Positions 1-7,709 of a stretch of DNA of 64,000 bases are shown one piece after another; the first letter of the stretch is position 1, and each line of letters opens with the position of its first letter. The DNA comes from Slackia isoflavoniconvertens (GTDB lineage: Bacteria > Actinomycetota > Coriobacteriia > Coriobacteriales > Eggerthellaceae), in assembly GCF_003725955.1 (NCBI RefSeq), contig NZ_QIBZ01000001.1:124001-188000 (forward strand), written 5' to 3'. The notes beneath the pieces are model-generated. The model was not told the origin of the DNA and searched no databases. It saw nothing but the letters and a program-made list of their open reading frames with translations. The position numbers were made by a program, and so were the translations under genes.

Positions 1-1
1 G

Positions 2-274
2 TGGGCTGGCCTTGGCACGGGTGGCCCGGGCTACTGCATCAAGCAGGAGTACACCACCAACCCGAACAACTCCCACGAAGACGGCGCGCTGGCTATGGCT
101 CGCAGCGCGAACCCCGATTCTGCGGGCTCCCAGTTCTATCTGTGCTTGGGTCCCCAGCATAATCTCGACTCTGGCTACACCGTGTTCGGCCAGACCGTCG
201 AAGGCAAAGATGTCATCGGCGAGCTTCGCGTGGGCGATGTCATTGAAACTATCGAAATCGAAAACGCCGACTAG
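2..274 (+). CDS. Cyclophilin-type peptidyl-prolyl cis-trans isomerase, 3' part
   Basis: This is the C-terminal 90 residues of a cyclophilin; the start lies outside the window. Cyclophilins catalyse cis-trans isomerisation of proline peptide bonds and assist protein folding. The reading frame from base 2 shows family hallmarks: a GTGGPGY segment followed by IKQEY, then the MARSANPDSAGSQFYL block of the active-site region, and the GYTVFGQTVEGKDVI block near the end. It stops with TAG 39 bases before the next gene, so the two may be co-transcribed. Whether it had a signal peptide cannot be seen. Assignment to the family is secure; the exact paralogue is not. Confidence 0.9.
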   Translation, partial: WAGLGTGGPGYCIKQEYTTNPNNSHEDGALAMARSANPDSAGSQFYLCLGPQHNLDSGYTVFGQTVEGKDVIGELRVGDVIETIEIENAD

Positions 275-313
275 CCACAAGCTTTCACGCGTATTCAAGG
301 AAGACAGGAATTC

Positions 314-1702
314 ATGGACAACCAATACGTAGCCCAGGCGCAAGCCGCATACCAGGCACGCGACTTTCAGGCCGCAAGCCAGGCATACGTCCAGCTGCTC
401 CAAGATCCCAGCGTGCCGAAGGGCCCGGGCGATTTGGGGTATCTGTACCATCAGCTGGGCAACTGCTTGCTGCAGCTGAAAGATTTCGATTCGGCTATCG
501 AGTCGTACACTCAGGCGACCGCCGATTCCGCCTACGATGCCGTGGGCGCGGTGAATTGCAACTTGGGCAAAGCGTACGTTTTCAAGCACGATTACGAAAA
601 CGCCGTGTCTCATTTTGAAATCGCCACCTCCGATGCCAAATACGACACTCCCTACAAGGCCTATTTGGGCATGGGCAATGCGCTTTTGAAGCTTGGCAAA
701 AACGCCGAAGCCGGCGTCGCATTCCGCGAGGCCGCACTCGATTCGCGCAACCCCGATCCGAGCAAGGCGCTGCTCAACCTGGGCGTATGCTTCATGGCCC
801 TCAATCGTCCGGCCGATGCCGTGGCATCGTATGAAAGCGCGCTGCAGTTCGACATGGATGCCGCAACGCGCAACAAGATGTATGCGAATCTTGGTCAGGC
901 CTACGTTGCTCTGGGCCAAATGCAGAAGGCCATGAGTGCGTTCGAGTCGGCCCTCGCCGACAAAACTTACTTCCTGAGCGAGTCGGCGAGCGTCGACTAC
1001 GCCCAGGCTGCCAAGTGCATGGCGACGGGCACCATCGCGATGCCCGCCATTGGCCAGCAGGCAGCGCCCGCACCCGCGGCTGCGTCCAACGACGGCAACG
1101 ACATGTCGGGCCTCGACGTTCCGGCCGATGGCGTGCCCACGCAAGACGATGCCTATCCGGTGGAAACGTACGCCGACCCGCAGTATTACCCGGCCGAGGC
1201 CTATGGCTACGAGCCAGTCGATAACTACAATTCGGGCGACGAGCGTTTCTTCAGCGCGAGCGACGAAGAGCTCGAGCGCTATTCGAAGGGCATTGCGCGC
1301 CAAGATCGCAAGCGCCGCAACGTTGGTCTGAAAATCCTGGTCGCGTTTTTCGTGCTTCTGCTGCTCGCTGCCGGCGCAGGCGTGTTCCTGTATACGCAGG
1401 GCTACGGCTATCCCACCCAGGAAAGTGTAGTGAAGAGCCTGTTCGCCGATACCGAGAACGCTTCGAGCTATTTCGTTTCGTCGATGAGCTCCGATAAAGT
1501 CGACGATGCCATGCGTGGCGTCGTGTCCGATTCCGATGTCGCCATCGATGGCATGGACAAATCCATGTCGAACTCCACGGTGTATGTGACGGCGTCCACG
1601 CCCGAGGGCGGGGAAGTGTCCTACACTGTTTCCATGGTGCGCGACATGCTTGGCTGGAAGGTTTCCGGCGTGCAAATGACGTTCGCCTCCCAGCAGTCAT
1701 AA
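314..1702 (+). CDS. TPR-repeat protein with one membrane segment
   Basis: The 462-residue protein has an N-terminal half built from tetratricopeptide-like helical pairs (about residues 1-240, with motifs such as YHQLGNCLLQLKDFDSAIESY and a following NLGKAYVF block). An acidic low-complexity Asp/Tyr/Pro-rich linker covers about 245-335. A single hydrophobic helix of about 22 residues (LVAFFVLLLLAAGAGVFL) begins near 340 after a basic RKRR cluster. The roughly 100-residue C-terminal domain is probably outside the cell by the positive-inside rule. TPR domains mediate protein-protein contacts, so a scaffold role at the membrane is inferred. No enzymatic motif was seen. It follows the cyclophilin closely and ends with TAA before ndk. 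Confidence 0.75.
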   Translation: MDNQYVAQAQAAYQARDFQAASQAYVQLLQDPSVPKGPGDLGYLYHQLGNCLLQLKDFDSAIESYTQATADSAYDAVGAVNCNLGKAYVFKHDYENAVSHFEIATSDAKYDTPYKAYLGMGNALLKLGKNAEAGVAFREAALDSRNPDPSKALLNLGVCFMALNRPADAVASYESALQFDMDAATRNKMYANLGQAYVALGQMQKAMSAFESALADKTYFLSESASVDYAQAAKCMATGTIAMPAIGQQAAPAPAAASNDGNDMSGLDVPADGVPTQDDAYPVETYADPQYYPAEAYGYEPVDNYNSGDERFFSASDEELERYSKGIARQDRKRRNVGLKILVAFFVLLLLAAGAGVFLYTQGYGYPTQESVVKSLFADTENASSYFVSSMSSDKVDDAMRGVVSDSDVAIDGMDKSMSNSTVYVTASTPEGGEVSYTVSMVRDMLGWKVSGVQMTFASQQS

Positions 1703-1800
1703 ATGCTGCAACGCCTGGGTAGCCAGGTTGCAATATAGTGCGTCGCCTGAGTGCGTCGTGCCTGTTAGAAAGCCGTTTTTCTTCAAGAAAGGGAACAATC

Positions 1801-2208
1801 ATGGCAATTGAAAAGACCTACTCCATGCTCAAGCCCGACGCTGTGCGCAATCATCACATCGGCGAGATCGTGAGCCGCATCGAGCGCGCTGGCCTCGTTA
1901 TCGAGCGCATGGAGCTGGCCAATGTTACCCCCGAGCAGGCTGCTGCGAACTACGCCGAGCACGAGGGCAAGCCCTTCTACAACGGCCTCATCGAGTACAT
2001 CACCAGCGGCCCGGTTGTGAAGATGGTCGTCTCCGGCGAAGGCGCCGTCAAGAAGATGCGTACCCTCATGGGTGCCACCAACCCGGCAGAAGCTGCCCCC
2101 GGCACGATTCGTGGTGACTTTGGTCTCATTATGGACGAAAATGTTATTCACGGCTCCGACTCGCCCGAGTCTGCCGAGCGTGAAATCGGCATCTTCTTCG
2201 GTGCATAA
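1801..2208 (+). CDS. ndk: Nucleoside diphosphate kinase
   Basis: This 135-residue enzyme transfers the terminal phosphate of ATP to nucleoside diphosphates through a phosphohistidine and balances NTP and dNTP pools in the cytoplasm. The protein opens with a typical TYSMLKPDAV segment, contains GATNPAEAAPGTIRGDF, and has the catalytic NVIHGSDS motif with the active histidine at residue 117. Length is normal for the family. The ATG at 1801 follows an AAGAAAGGG ribosome site; an upstream in-frame extension from 1738 lacks homology and was not used. A small hairpin (CCTGG/CCAGG around 1713-1726) lies in the leader. Confidence 0.97.
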   Translation: MAIEKTYSMLKPDAVRNHHIGEIVSRIERAGLVIERMELANVTPEQAAANYAEHEGKPFYNGLIEYITSGPVVKMVVSGEGAVKKMRTLMGATNPAEAAPGTIRGDFGLIMDENVIHGSDSPESAEREIGIFFGA

Positions 2209-2284
2209 ATAATCTACGCTAAGCCTTTCGGGCGAACACGTCGGCAAGCCGCTCGCTTTCATTGTCGGATTGAAGGAGGAGCTT

Positions 2285-3355
2285 GTGCTCTACCGCATCA
2301 TTGATGCTGGCGACGTGCCTTTGCTCATTCGGGCTTTCATGGATTCTTACGAACTTGTGGCCCCGGTCGAATGCGACCAGGGCCACATTTTCGATACCAT
2401 CGACGACCCCAATGACGTGGTGCTTGATTACTCGACCACCATCGCCTCTCCCAAAAAATATTTCTTGCCTCCTCGCGAGATTCTTTTCAAATTCGATGTG
2501 GCGCAAAACGATGTCGACGCGTACGAGCTCGACGTGAAGCCACGTGTTCTTTTCGGCGTTCACCCTTGCGATATGAATGCCATCGAAAAGCTCGATTCCG
2601 TTTTTCTTGAAGGGCCGTACCCCGACCCGTATTACCGCGCGCGCCGCGAAGCCACGCTCATCGTGGGCGTTGGATGCACGCCTTCTCAGTCGTGCTTCTG
2701 CCATCGCATGGATGCCGACGAAGCGCCTGCCGGATACGATTTGTTCCTGCAAGATTTGGGTGACCGCTTCTGGGTCTCCATTTCTTCGGTCGCTGCAGCG
2801 GAAGTTTTGGAAGAATCGACCACGTTGCGTGAAGCTACCGACGAAGATCGCGCCGCTTTCGCCGCCGCCACCCGTCGCCGCAACGAGGCATTCTCTTCCG
2901 ACATTCCCTTTGTGCAAGATGTTGCCATGCTTATGGACACGTATCACTCCGATCCGTTTTGGGCCGAACTGGGTTCGCGTTGTCTGAATTGCACCGCGTG
3001 CGCATCGGTGTGCCCCACGTGCATGTGCTTCGACATCGTCGACGAACTTGCCTTCGACGGCAAGACCGGCGAGCGTGTGCGCGAGTGGGATTGCTGCACG
3101 AATCCCCAGTTCGCAACCGTTGCAGGCGGTCATAATTTCCGCCCGAGCGAACGTGAGCGCGTGCGCCATCGCATGTATCACAAGCTCAATGGTTTCAAGG
3201 AAAAGCACGGCAGCATGCTTTGTGTAGGTTGCGGCCGCTGCGTCGATGCATGCAAAACCGGCATCAACCCTATTGAGGTGTTGAAGTTCTTTGACGAGAA
3301 AACGCGCGGTGCGCATGACGCCCAGCAGGGAAAGGGGGCGACCAATGGCGAATAG
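2285..3355 (+). CDS. hydB: Hydrogenase beta-type iron-sulfur subunit (HydB/AsrA family)
   Basis: This protein belongs to the family of sulfhydrogenase beta subunits and anaerobic sulfite reductase subunit A. These carry two ferredoxin-type [4Fe-4S] clusters and pass electrons between the flavin subunit and the hydrogenase small subunit. The C-terminal part has CLNCTACASVCP (about residues 233-244) and CVGCGRCVDAC (about 313-323). The N-terminal half has the family segment GVHPCDMNAI and an SQSCFCHRMDAD block. The GTG at 2285 was chosen because AAGGAGGA sits just upstream; a TTG five codons earlier would lie before that site. It is the first gene of a four-gene set whose order matches the hydBGDA order of Pyrococcus sulfhydrogenase, and its end overlaps the next start. 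Confidence 0.88.
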   Translation: MLYRIIDAGDVPLLIRAFMDSYELVAPVECDQGHIFDTIDDPNDVVLDYSTTIASPKKYFLPPREILFKFDVAQNDVDAYELDVKPRVLFGVHPCDMNAIEKLDSVFLEGPYPDPYYRARREATLIVGVGCTPSQSCFCHRMDADEAPAGYDLFLQDLGDRFWVSISSVAAAEVLEESTTLREATDEDRAAFAAATRRRNEAFSSDIPFVQDVAMLMDTYHSDPFWAELGSRCLNCTACASVCPTCMCFDIVDELAFDGKTGERVREWDCCTNPQFATVAGGHNFRPSERERVRHRMYHKLNGFKEKHGSMLCVGCGRCVDACKTGINPIEVLKFFDEKTRGAHDAQQGKGATNGE

Positions 3356-4259
3356 GCATGCTTTCACGACTTCGGTCGAGGTATCTCCGCTCGCCGCAGC
3401 GGGCCATGTCAAAACGGGCGCTGAGCTCATGGCTGAAAATCCCTATCGTCCGTGGCCTGCGCGCATCACGTCTATCATGGAGCTTACCGCAACCGAGAAG
3501 CTCTTCGAATTCCGCTTGATTGACGAGCGCATTCGCGAAGCGTTCCACCAGCAGCCCGGTCAGTTCGTCGAGCTGTCCATCTTCGGCGTGGGCGAAGCTC
3601 CCATCTCCATTTCTTCGTCGCCTTCCAAGCAGGGCTTCATCGAGCTGTGCGTGCGACGCGCAGGTAAGTTCACCGAAGAGCTGCACAAAATGCAGTGCGG
3701 TGACGTGGTTGGAATTCGCGGGCCTTTCGGCCGACCGTTCCCATTCGAAAAAATGAAGGGCCACGACATTTTGCTTGTCGCGGGCGGTTTGGGCATCGCG
3801 CCCCTGCGATCGCTGATCAACAATATTCACGATGAGCGCAGTGAGTTCGGCAAAGTTACCATCATCTATGGCTCGCGCAACCCGCGCGAAGTCATGTTCC
3901 GCGACCAGTTCGAGATGTGGCGCCACCGTCACGACTTCGATCTTCACCTGACCGTCGACAATTACGAAGACGGATGGGATGGCGAAGTGGGCCTGGTCAC
4001 CAAGCCTTTCGAGCATTTGGAAGTCGATGCTGACAATACGTTCGGCGCATTGTGCGGGCCTCCTGTCATGTATCGATTCGTCGTTGAGGAAATGCGCAAG
4101 AAGGGAATTCCCTACGATCGCATTTACATGAGCTTCGAGCGCCATATGAAATGCGGCATGGGCAAATGCGGCCATTGTCAAGTGGGCCATCAGTATGTGT
4201 GCATTGACGGTCCCGTGTTCAATTATTGGGAAGCGAAGAATATTCAGGGGTCGATGTAG
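3345..4259 (+). CDS. hydG: Hydrogenase gamma-type FAD/NAD(P)-binding subunit (HydG/AsrB family)
   Basis: This 304-residue flavoprotein resembles the ferredoxin-NADP reductase-like subunit of sulfhydrogenases and AsrB. It should move electrons between NAD(P)H and the iron-sulfur subunits. The FAD-binding part includes GQFVELSIF followed by APISISSSP, a divergent form of the usual RxYS region. The pyridine-nucleotide fold has AGGLGIAPLRSL near residue 147. A C-x4-C-x2-C-x7-C motif near residues 270-286 should hold a [2Fe-2S] cluster. The ATG at 3345 lies inside the end of hydB (11-base overlap), implying translational coupling. The next gene starts immediately after the TAG. Confidence 0.9.
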   Translation: MANRHAFTTSVEVSPLAAAGHVKTGAELMAENPYRPWPARITSIMELTATEKLFEFRLIDERIREAFHQQPGQFVELSIFGVGEAPISISSSPSKQGFIELCVRRAGKFTEELHKMQCGDVVGIRGPFGRPFPFEKMKGHDILLVAGGLGIAPLRSLINNIHDERSEFGKVTIIYGSRNPREVMFRDQFEMWRHRHDFDLHLTVDNYEDGWDGEVGLVTKPFEHLEVDADNTFGALCGPPVMYRFVVEEMRKKGIPYDRIYMSFERHMKCGMGKCGHCQVGHQYVCIDGPVFNYWEAKNIQGSM

Positions 4260-5051
4260 ATGGAATGCCAAACGAAAAGGAACGCCACGCCGCGCGTGGT
4301 GGTGCTGGGCTTGGCGAGCTGCTTCGGCTGCCAGCTGCAAATAACGAATGCCGAATCGCATTTGCTCGAAATTCTGGGCCAAATCGATGTGCAGTATTGG
4401 CAAATGGCCTCAAGTGCGCCCGAGCCCGAGGGCGATGTCGACGTCGTAATTATCGAGGGCGCCGTTTCCACGGTTGAATCCCGTGAAATCGTTGAGCGTT
4501 GGCGCAAACGCGCGAAATGCCTGATCGCTATGGGTGCATGTGCGGTATGCGGAGGAATTCCTTCCATTGCGGCGCATCATTTGGATGAGCGCGCGAAAAG
4601 CGTGTATGGCGATGCACTCCCTTCCGCCTGCGGAGAAATGCTTGTTCCTCAGCCGGTCAGCAGCGTGGTCGATGTCGATTTCGAAGTTCGCGCATGCCCT
4701 ATTGATCCCGCCGATTTCGTTGCGGTGATGCAGCATGCTATATATGGCAGCAACGCCACGGTGCAAACGGGAACGTTGTGCGGCAGCTGCAAACGCAATG
4801 AAAGCGGTTGCTTGTGGCGCGAAGGAAAAGTGTGCCTAGGCCTCGTGACCCAAGAGGGCTGCGGCGCGAAGTGCGTGCAGCTTGGCCGCGAATGCAATGG
4901 CTGCCGTGGCCTGTCGGCTAACGCGAATCTTTCGGCGGCGCGCGCGTTCGCCGAAAGCACGAGCGTCGGCGCTGCTCGCTTTGACGAGGCGCTTGAATTG
5001 TTCAACCTGGTGAACCCCATGCTTTCATCAATTTCGGAAGGGGAGGAGTAG
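4260..5051 (+). CDS. hydD: [NiFe] hydrogenase small (delta) subunit
   Basis: This 263-residue protein is related to the 20-kDa quinone oxidoreductase and hydrogenase small-subunit family and should carry the proximal [4Fe-4S] cluster that takes electrons from the nickel site. Visible ligands are ASCFGC (Cys21 and Cys24), GACAVCGGIPS, and ACPIDP. A cysteine-rich tail with CGSC, CLWREGKVC, GCGAKC and CNGCRG suggests further cluster binding, as in sulfhydrogenase delta subunits. It has no twin-arginine signal, so the complex should be cytoplasmic. The ATG abuts the hydG stop. hydA follows after three bases, supporting one operon. Confidence 0.9.
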   Translation: MECQTKRNATPRVVVLGLASCFGCQLQITNAESHLLEILGQIDVQYWQMASSAPEPEGDVDVVIIEGAVSTVESREIVERWRKRAKCLIAMGACAVCGGIPSIAAHHLDERAKSVYGDALPSACGEMLVPQPVSSVVDVDFEVRACPIDPADFVAVMQHAIYGSNATVQTGTLCGSCKRNESGCLWREGKVCLGLVTQEGCGAKCVQLGRECNGCRGLSANANLSAARAFAESTSVGAARFDEALELFNLVNPMLSSISEGEE

Positions 5052-5054
5052 CCC

Positions 5055-6332
5055 ATGCGCACGACGCTTTCTATGCACCATATTGCTCGCATCGAGGGAC
5101 ACGGCAACATCTCGCTTTCTATAGAAGATGGTCGCGTGTCCGATGTGAAGATGAACGTGGTGGAACCCGCCCGTTTATTCGAGTCGATGGTGGGAGGACG
5201 TCCCTTCACCCAAACGAGCTATATCGCCTCGCGTATTTGCGGAATTTGCTCGTCGAGCCACGTGATAACCGATTTGCTTGCGATTGAGCAAATCTTTGGC
5301 GTGAAGACGAGCGAGCGCACGCGCGTTTTGCGCGAACTGCTCGTGTATGGCAGCTTTCTTCAGAACCACGCAGCGCACTTGTTCGTTTTTGCCGCTCCCG
5401 ATTTCGAAGGGCTCGACAGTGCTTTCCCCCTTGCGGAATCGGCGCCCGAGCTTTTCAATGGCGGAATGGCTATTAAGGCGCTGGGCAATGAGCTGTGTAC
5501 GCTCGTTGGCGGGCGCTCCATTCATCCCATCACATGCGTTGTGGGCGGTTTCACCCATGAGCCGTCTCGTGACGACTGCCTTGCCATGGCCGATAAAGTT
5601 GCCGCCGCGCGTGAATTCTGCGAAAAAACGGTCGATGTTTTCGCGGGCTTCAAGGTCCCACAGATTGAAACCTCTGGCGATTTTATGGCGCTCGTGGAAA
5701 ATGGCCGTTATTGCGTGGTTGGCGATACTGCGGCTTTCGCATCCGATGGCGCACGTTTTGTCGCGGCCGATTACGCCGACCATATTGAGGAATACGCCGT
5801 CGATCATTCGGCTGCGCGATTTTCGCGCCGCGCGAGCACGAAGAAAAACATCACGACGAGCGCGCTTGCGCGCGTTAACTTGAGCTGGAATGAGCTTTCG
5901 CAGCCTGCGCGATTGGCTGCGGCGAAAGCGGGCCTGCGTCCTCCGGCGCGAAACCCCTTCTTGAACAATGTTGCGCAGGCCGTCGAGCTCGTCGATGTGT
6001 GCGTTCGTTGCGAGGCGATGCTTCGTTGGCTCGCATTCGGCGAAGGAACGAGCAAGCCCGTCGATTTCGAAGTTCGTGCGGGCAGGGGCGTTGGCATGAC
6101 CGAGGCTCCGCGCGGCACGCTCATTCATGAGCTGGAAATTGGGGAAGACGGTCGCGTCAAGCACGCGAGCATCATCACGCCTACGGTCCATAATCTGGGC
6201 GATACTGAATCGAGCGTGCGCACGCTTGCCGATTTGCTGGCCGAGCAGGGTGCTTCCGAGGAAGAAATTCGTTTGGAGGTCGGAAAACTCGTTCGTGCGT
6301 ACGATCCATGCCTCTCATGTTCCGTGCATTAG
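5055..6332 (+). CDS. hydA: [NiFe] hydrogenase large (alpha) subunit, group 3b-like
   Basis: This 425-residue catalytic subunit holds the nickel-iron centre that makes or oxidises hydrogen. The N-terminal nickel motif is complete (RICGICSSSH, Cys62, Cys65 and His69), and the C-terminal motif is DPCLSCSVH (Cys419, Cys422 and His425). The protein ends at that final histidine, so there is no C-terminal peptide of the kind normally removed by a maturation protease. Gene order B-G-D-A and cytoplasmic subunits suggest an NAD(P)-linked group 3b enzyme, possibly with polysulfide reductase activity; this is inferred from family knowledge. No hyp maturation genes occur in the window. A hairpin at 6390-6417 probably ends the transcript. 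Confidence 0.93.
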   Translation: MRTTLSMHHIARIEGHGNISLSIEDGRVSDVKMNVVEPARLFESMVGGRPFTQTSYIASRICGICSSSHVITDLLAIEQIFGVKTSERTRVLRELLVYGSFLQNHAAHLFVFAAPDFEGLDSAFPLAESAPELFNGGMAIKALGNELCTLVGGRSIHPITCVVGGFTHEPSRDDCLAMADKVAAAREFCEKTVDVFAGFKVPQIETSGDFMALVENGRYCVVGDTAAFASDGARFVAADYADHIEEYAVDHSAARFSRRASTKKNITTSALARVNLSWNELSQPARLAAAKAGLRPPARNPFLNNVAQAVELVDVCVRCEAMLRWLAFGEGTSKPVDFEVRAGRGVGMTEAPRGTLIHELEIGEDGRVKHASIITPTVHNLGDTESSVRTLADLLAEQGASEEEIRLEVGKLVRAYDPCLSCSVH

Positions 6333-6389
6333 GCGATTTTTGCGAGTTTTGAGGCTCGAAAAACGTCTCAAGCGCCGGTTTCTACGATA

Positions 6390-6420
6390 ATTCGAGCCGC
6401 CTTTGTGCGGTTCGAATAGT
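6390..6420 (+). terminator. Hairpin after the hydBGDA operon
   Basis: Two 11-base arms (6390-6400 and 6407-6417) pair with one G-T pair around a six-base loop. The T tract after it is short (AGTTTAA), so termination may be weak. Confidence 0.55.
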
Positions 6421-6581
6421 TTAATGTGGACAAAATGTGAGCAGACAAGTAGTAATTCATTCAAATACGACCGCTCACGTCTAATAACATACCGTTCACC
6501 GAAAGTGAAAAATTTTTTTCGGGCAAATATTTCGGGAAAATGACCGAAAACAGTTGGATAAATTCGTAATCCGTGAATTGA

Positions 6582-6616
6582 AAAAAGCCGTTTGACGTGG
6601 TCAAACGGCTTTTTGT
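6582..6616. terminator. Bidirectional intrinsic terminator
   Basis: Fourteen-base perfect arms (6582-6595 and 6601-6614) enclose a five-base loop. Each arm begins or ends in A5/T5, so the hairpin can stop transcription of the TetR gene on the minus strand and any readthrough from hydA. Confidence 0.85.
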
Positions 6617-6638
6617 TTACGAACCATAGGAAGGCGGT

Positions 6639-7298
6639 TTAAAGCACGCGGCGTAGCTGTTGTTCCTTGATTTCGCTCTCGAGGGAGGAGTGAATGATGT
6701 TTTGGAACGGTTCGACGTCGCTCAAAATGCCTGCGTTCGAGAGCTCGGGGTCGGAAATTCGATGCACGAGATAGCTGATTGCGGCCCCCGTATAGAACTC
6801 GGCAAGGAAGTGCACGGCCGAATCGCTCAACGATCGGTTGCTCAAAATGAATCGAATATCGCGCTCCAGCGCCGGGACATAGAGCTTGTAGAGATACGAG
6901 CGCAGCCCATCTTTTTCGGTGCTGTGGAGCGCCTTGGCGTAATATGCGCGGCGCTTTTCGAGTGTGTCGGCGAGCGCTTGGAAGAATTCAGATCCATCGA
7001 GTGAGCGCACGCCGACCTTCTTAAAGGCGTAATACGGCTTGTCGGCAATAGCCCCGTCTTCTTCACGCTCATACACCAAATGGTCGGAATCGAAGCGCTC
7101 AAGCAGCGTTTCGGCAAGGTCGTTGCGGAAGACCCAACGAATGAGATGGGCCTTGTCTTCGAAGTGGTAGTAAAACGTTTTGCGGTTTTTACCCGATGCG
7201 GCAACGATGTCGGAAACCGAGATTCTTTCAATGGGGAGCTTCTCGGCGAGGCTCACGAACGATTCGCCCATAAGCTCCATGGTGTCGGAAGATGCCAT
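6639..7298 (-). CDS. TetR/AcrR-family transcriptional regulator
   Basis: This 219-residue protein has an N-terminal helix-turn-helix (about residues 18-50, with ISVSDIVAASGKNRKTFYYHFEDKAHLI) typical of TetR repressors. A helical C-terminal half should bind a ligand or mediate dimerisation. The spacing KTFYYHFxxK resembles TetR members of the DhaS type, but no closer subfamily could be assigned. It is transcribed away from the acyl-CoA dehydrogenase-fixABCX genes and shares a 411-base intergenic region with them, so it is the obvious candidate regulator of that operon. It ends with TAA just before a strong terminator. Confidence 0.88.
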   Translation of the reverse strand: MASSDTMELMGESFVSLAEKLPIERISVSDIVAASGKNRKTFYYHFEDKAHLIRWVFRNDLAETLLERFDSDHLVYEREEDGAIADKPYYAFKKVGVRSLDGSEFFQALADTLEKRRAYYAKALHSTEKDGLRSYLYKLYVPALERDIRFILSNRSLSDSAVHFLAEFYTGAAISYLVHRISDPELSNAGILSDVEPFQNIIHSSLESEIKEQQLRRVL

Positions 7299-7709
7299 AA
7301 CGCTCCTTACATTACGAGTGATTTAGGACAGTTTTGCGAGTGCGTGGTGAAAACAAGCATGTGCATGGGAACGGCGCCTTGCATAAAACTATCCATATTT
7401 TAGCATCAGAGTCCGACACAAGCATCGATATGTCCTACTAGTTTTATAAGTAAAACATGCTTATTTCACTTGCAGGGATGCCATTTTGCCTGGTTTTACC
7501 TGTGAAAATATATGCCAATCCTATATATCGAACCACAAAGCTACAGAATTAGTTATATGTCCCGCAAAACGGCCTATCTTTACCCAGAACCTTGGAACTG
7601 ACCATGCTCGAACGGACAGGAAGAGCGTATTCTGCCGATATCGAAACCTGCGCCTTGTAGCGAAGGGGACAGGTTGGTCGAAAAGTCGACTCTTAACTAG
7701 GAGGAAGCA
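7299..7709. other. Divergent regulatory region between TetR gene and acyl-CoA dehydrogenase operon
   Basis: This gene-free region separates the divergent regulator and the fix-type operon and must carry promoters for both. It is AT-rich between about 7385 and 7565. It contains the inverted repeat GTTTTATAAGTAAAAC at 7441-7456 and several TATATG/TATATA stretches, but no clear consensus promoter pair could be fixed. A good ribosome site (AGGAGGAAGC) precedes the downstream start at 7710. Confidence 0.6.
7441..7456. promoter_or_regulatory. Inverted repeat, candidate TetR operator
   Basis: Six-base perfect arms (GTTTTA/TAAAAC) flank a four-base centre in the middle of the divergent intergenic region, a usual place and size for a TetR-family operator. 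Binding is inferred only from position and symmetry. Confidence 0.4.

Larger units (their letters stand above)
6333..6638. other. Gene-free stretch between convergent hydA and TetR gene
   Basis: No coding region was found here. It holds the hydA-side hairpin (6390-6417), an AT-rich middle with two poly-T/poly-A stretches around 6505-6550, and the strong bidirectional hairpin at 6582-6614. The middle section is markedly more AT-rich than the flanking genes, and no conserved element was recognised in it. Confidence 0.6.
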
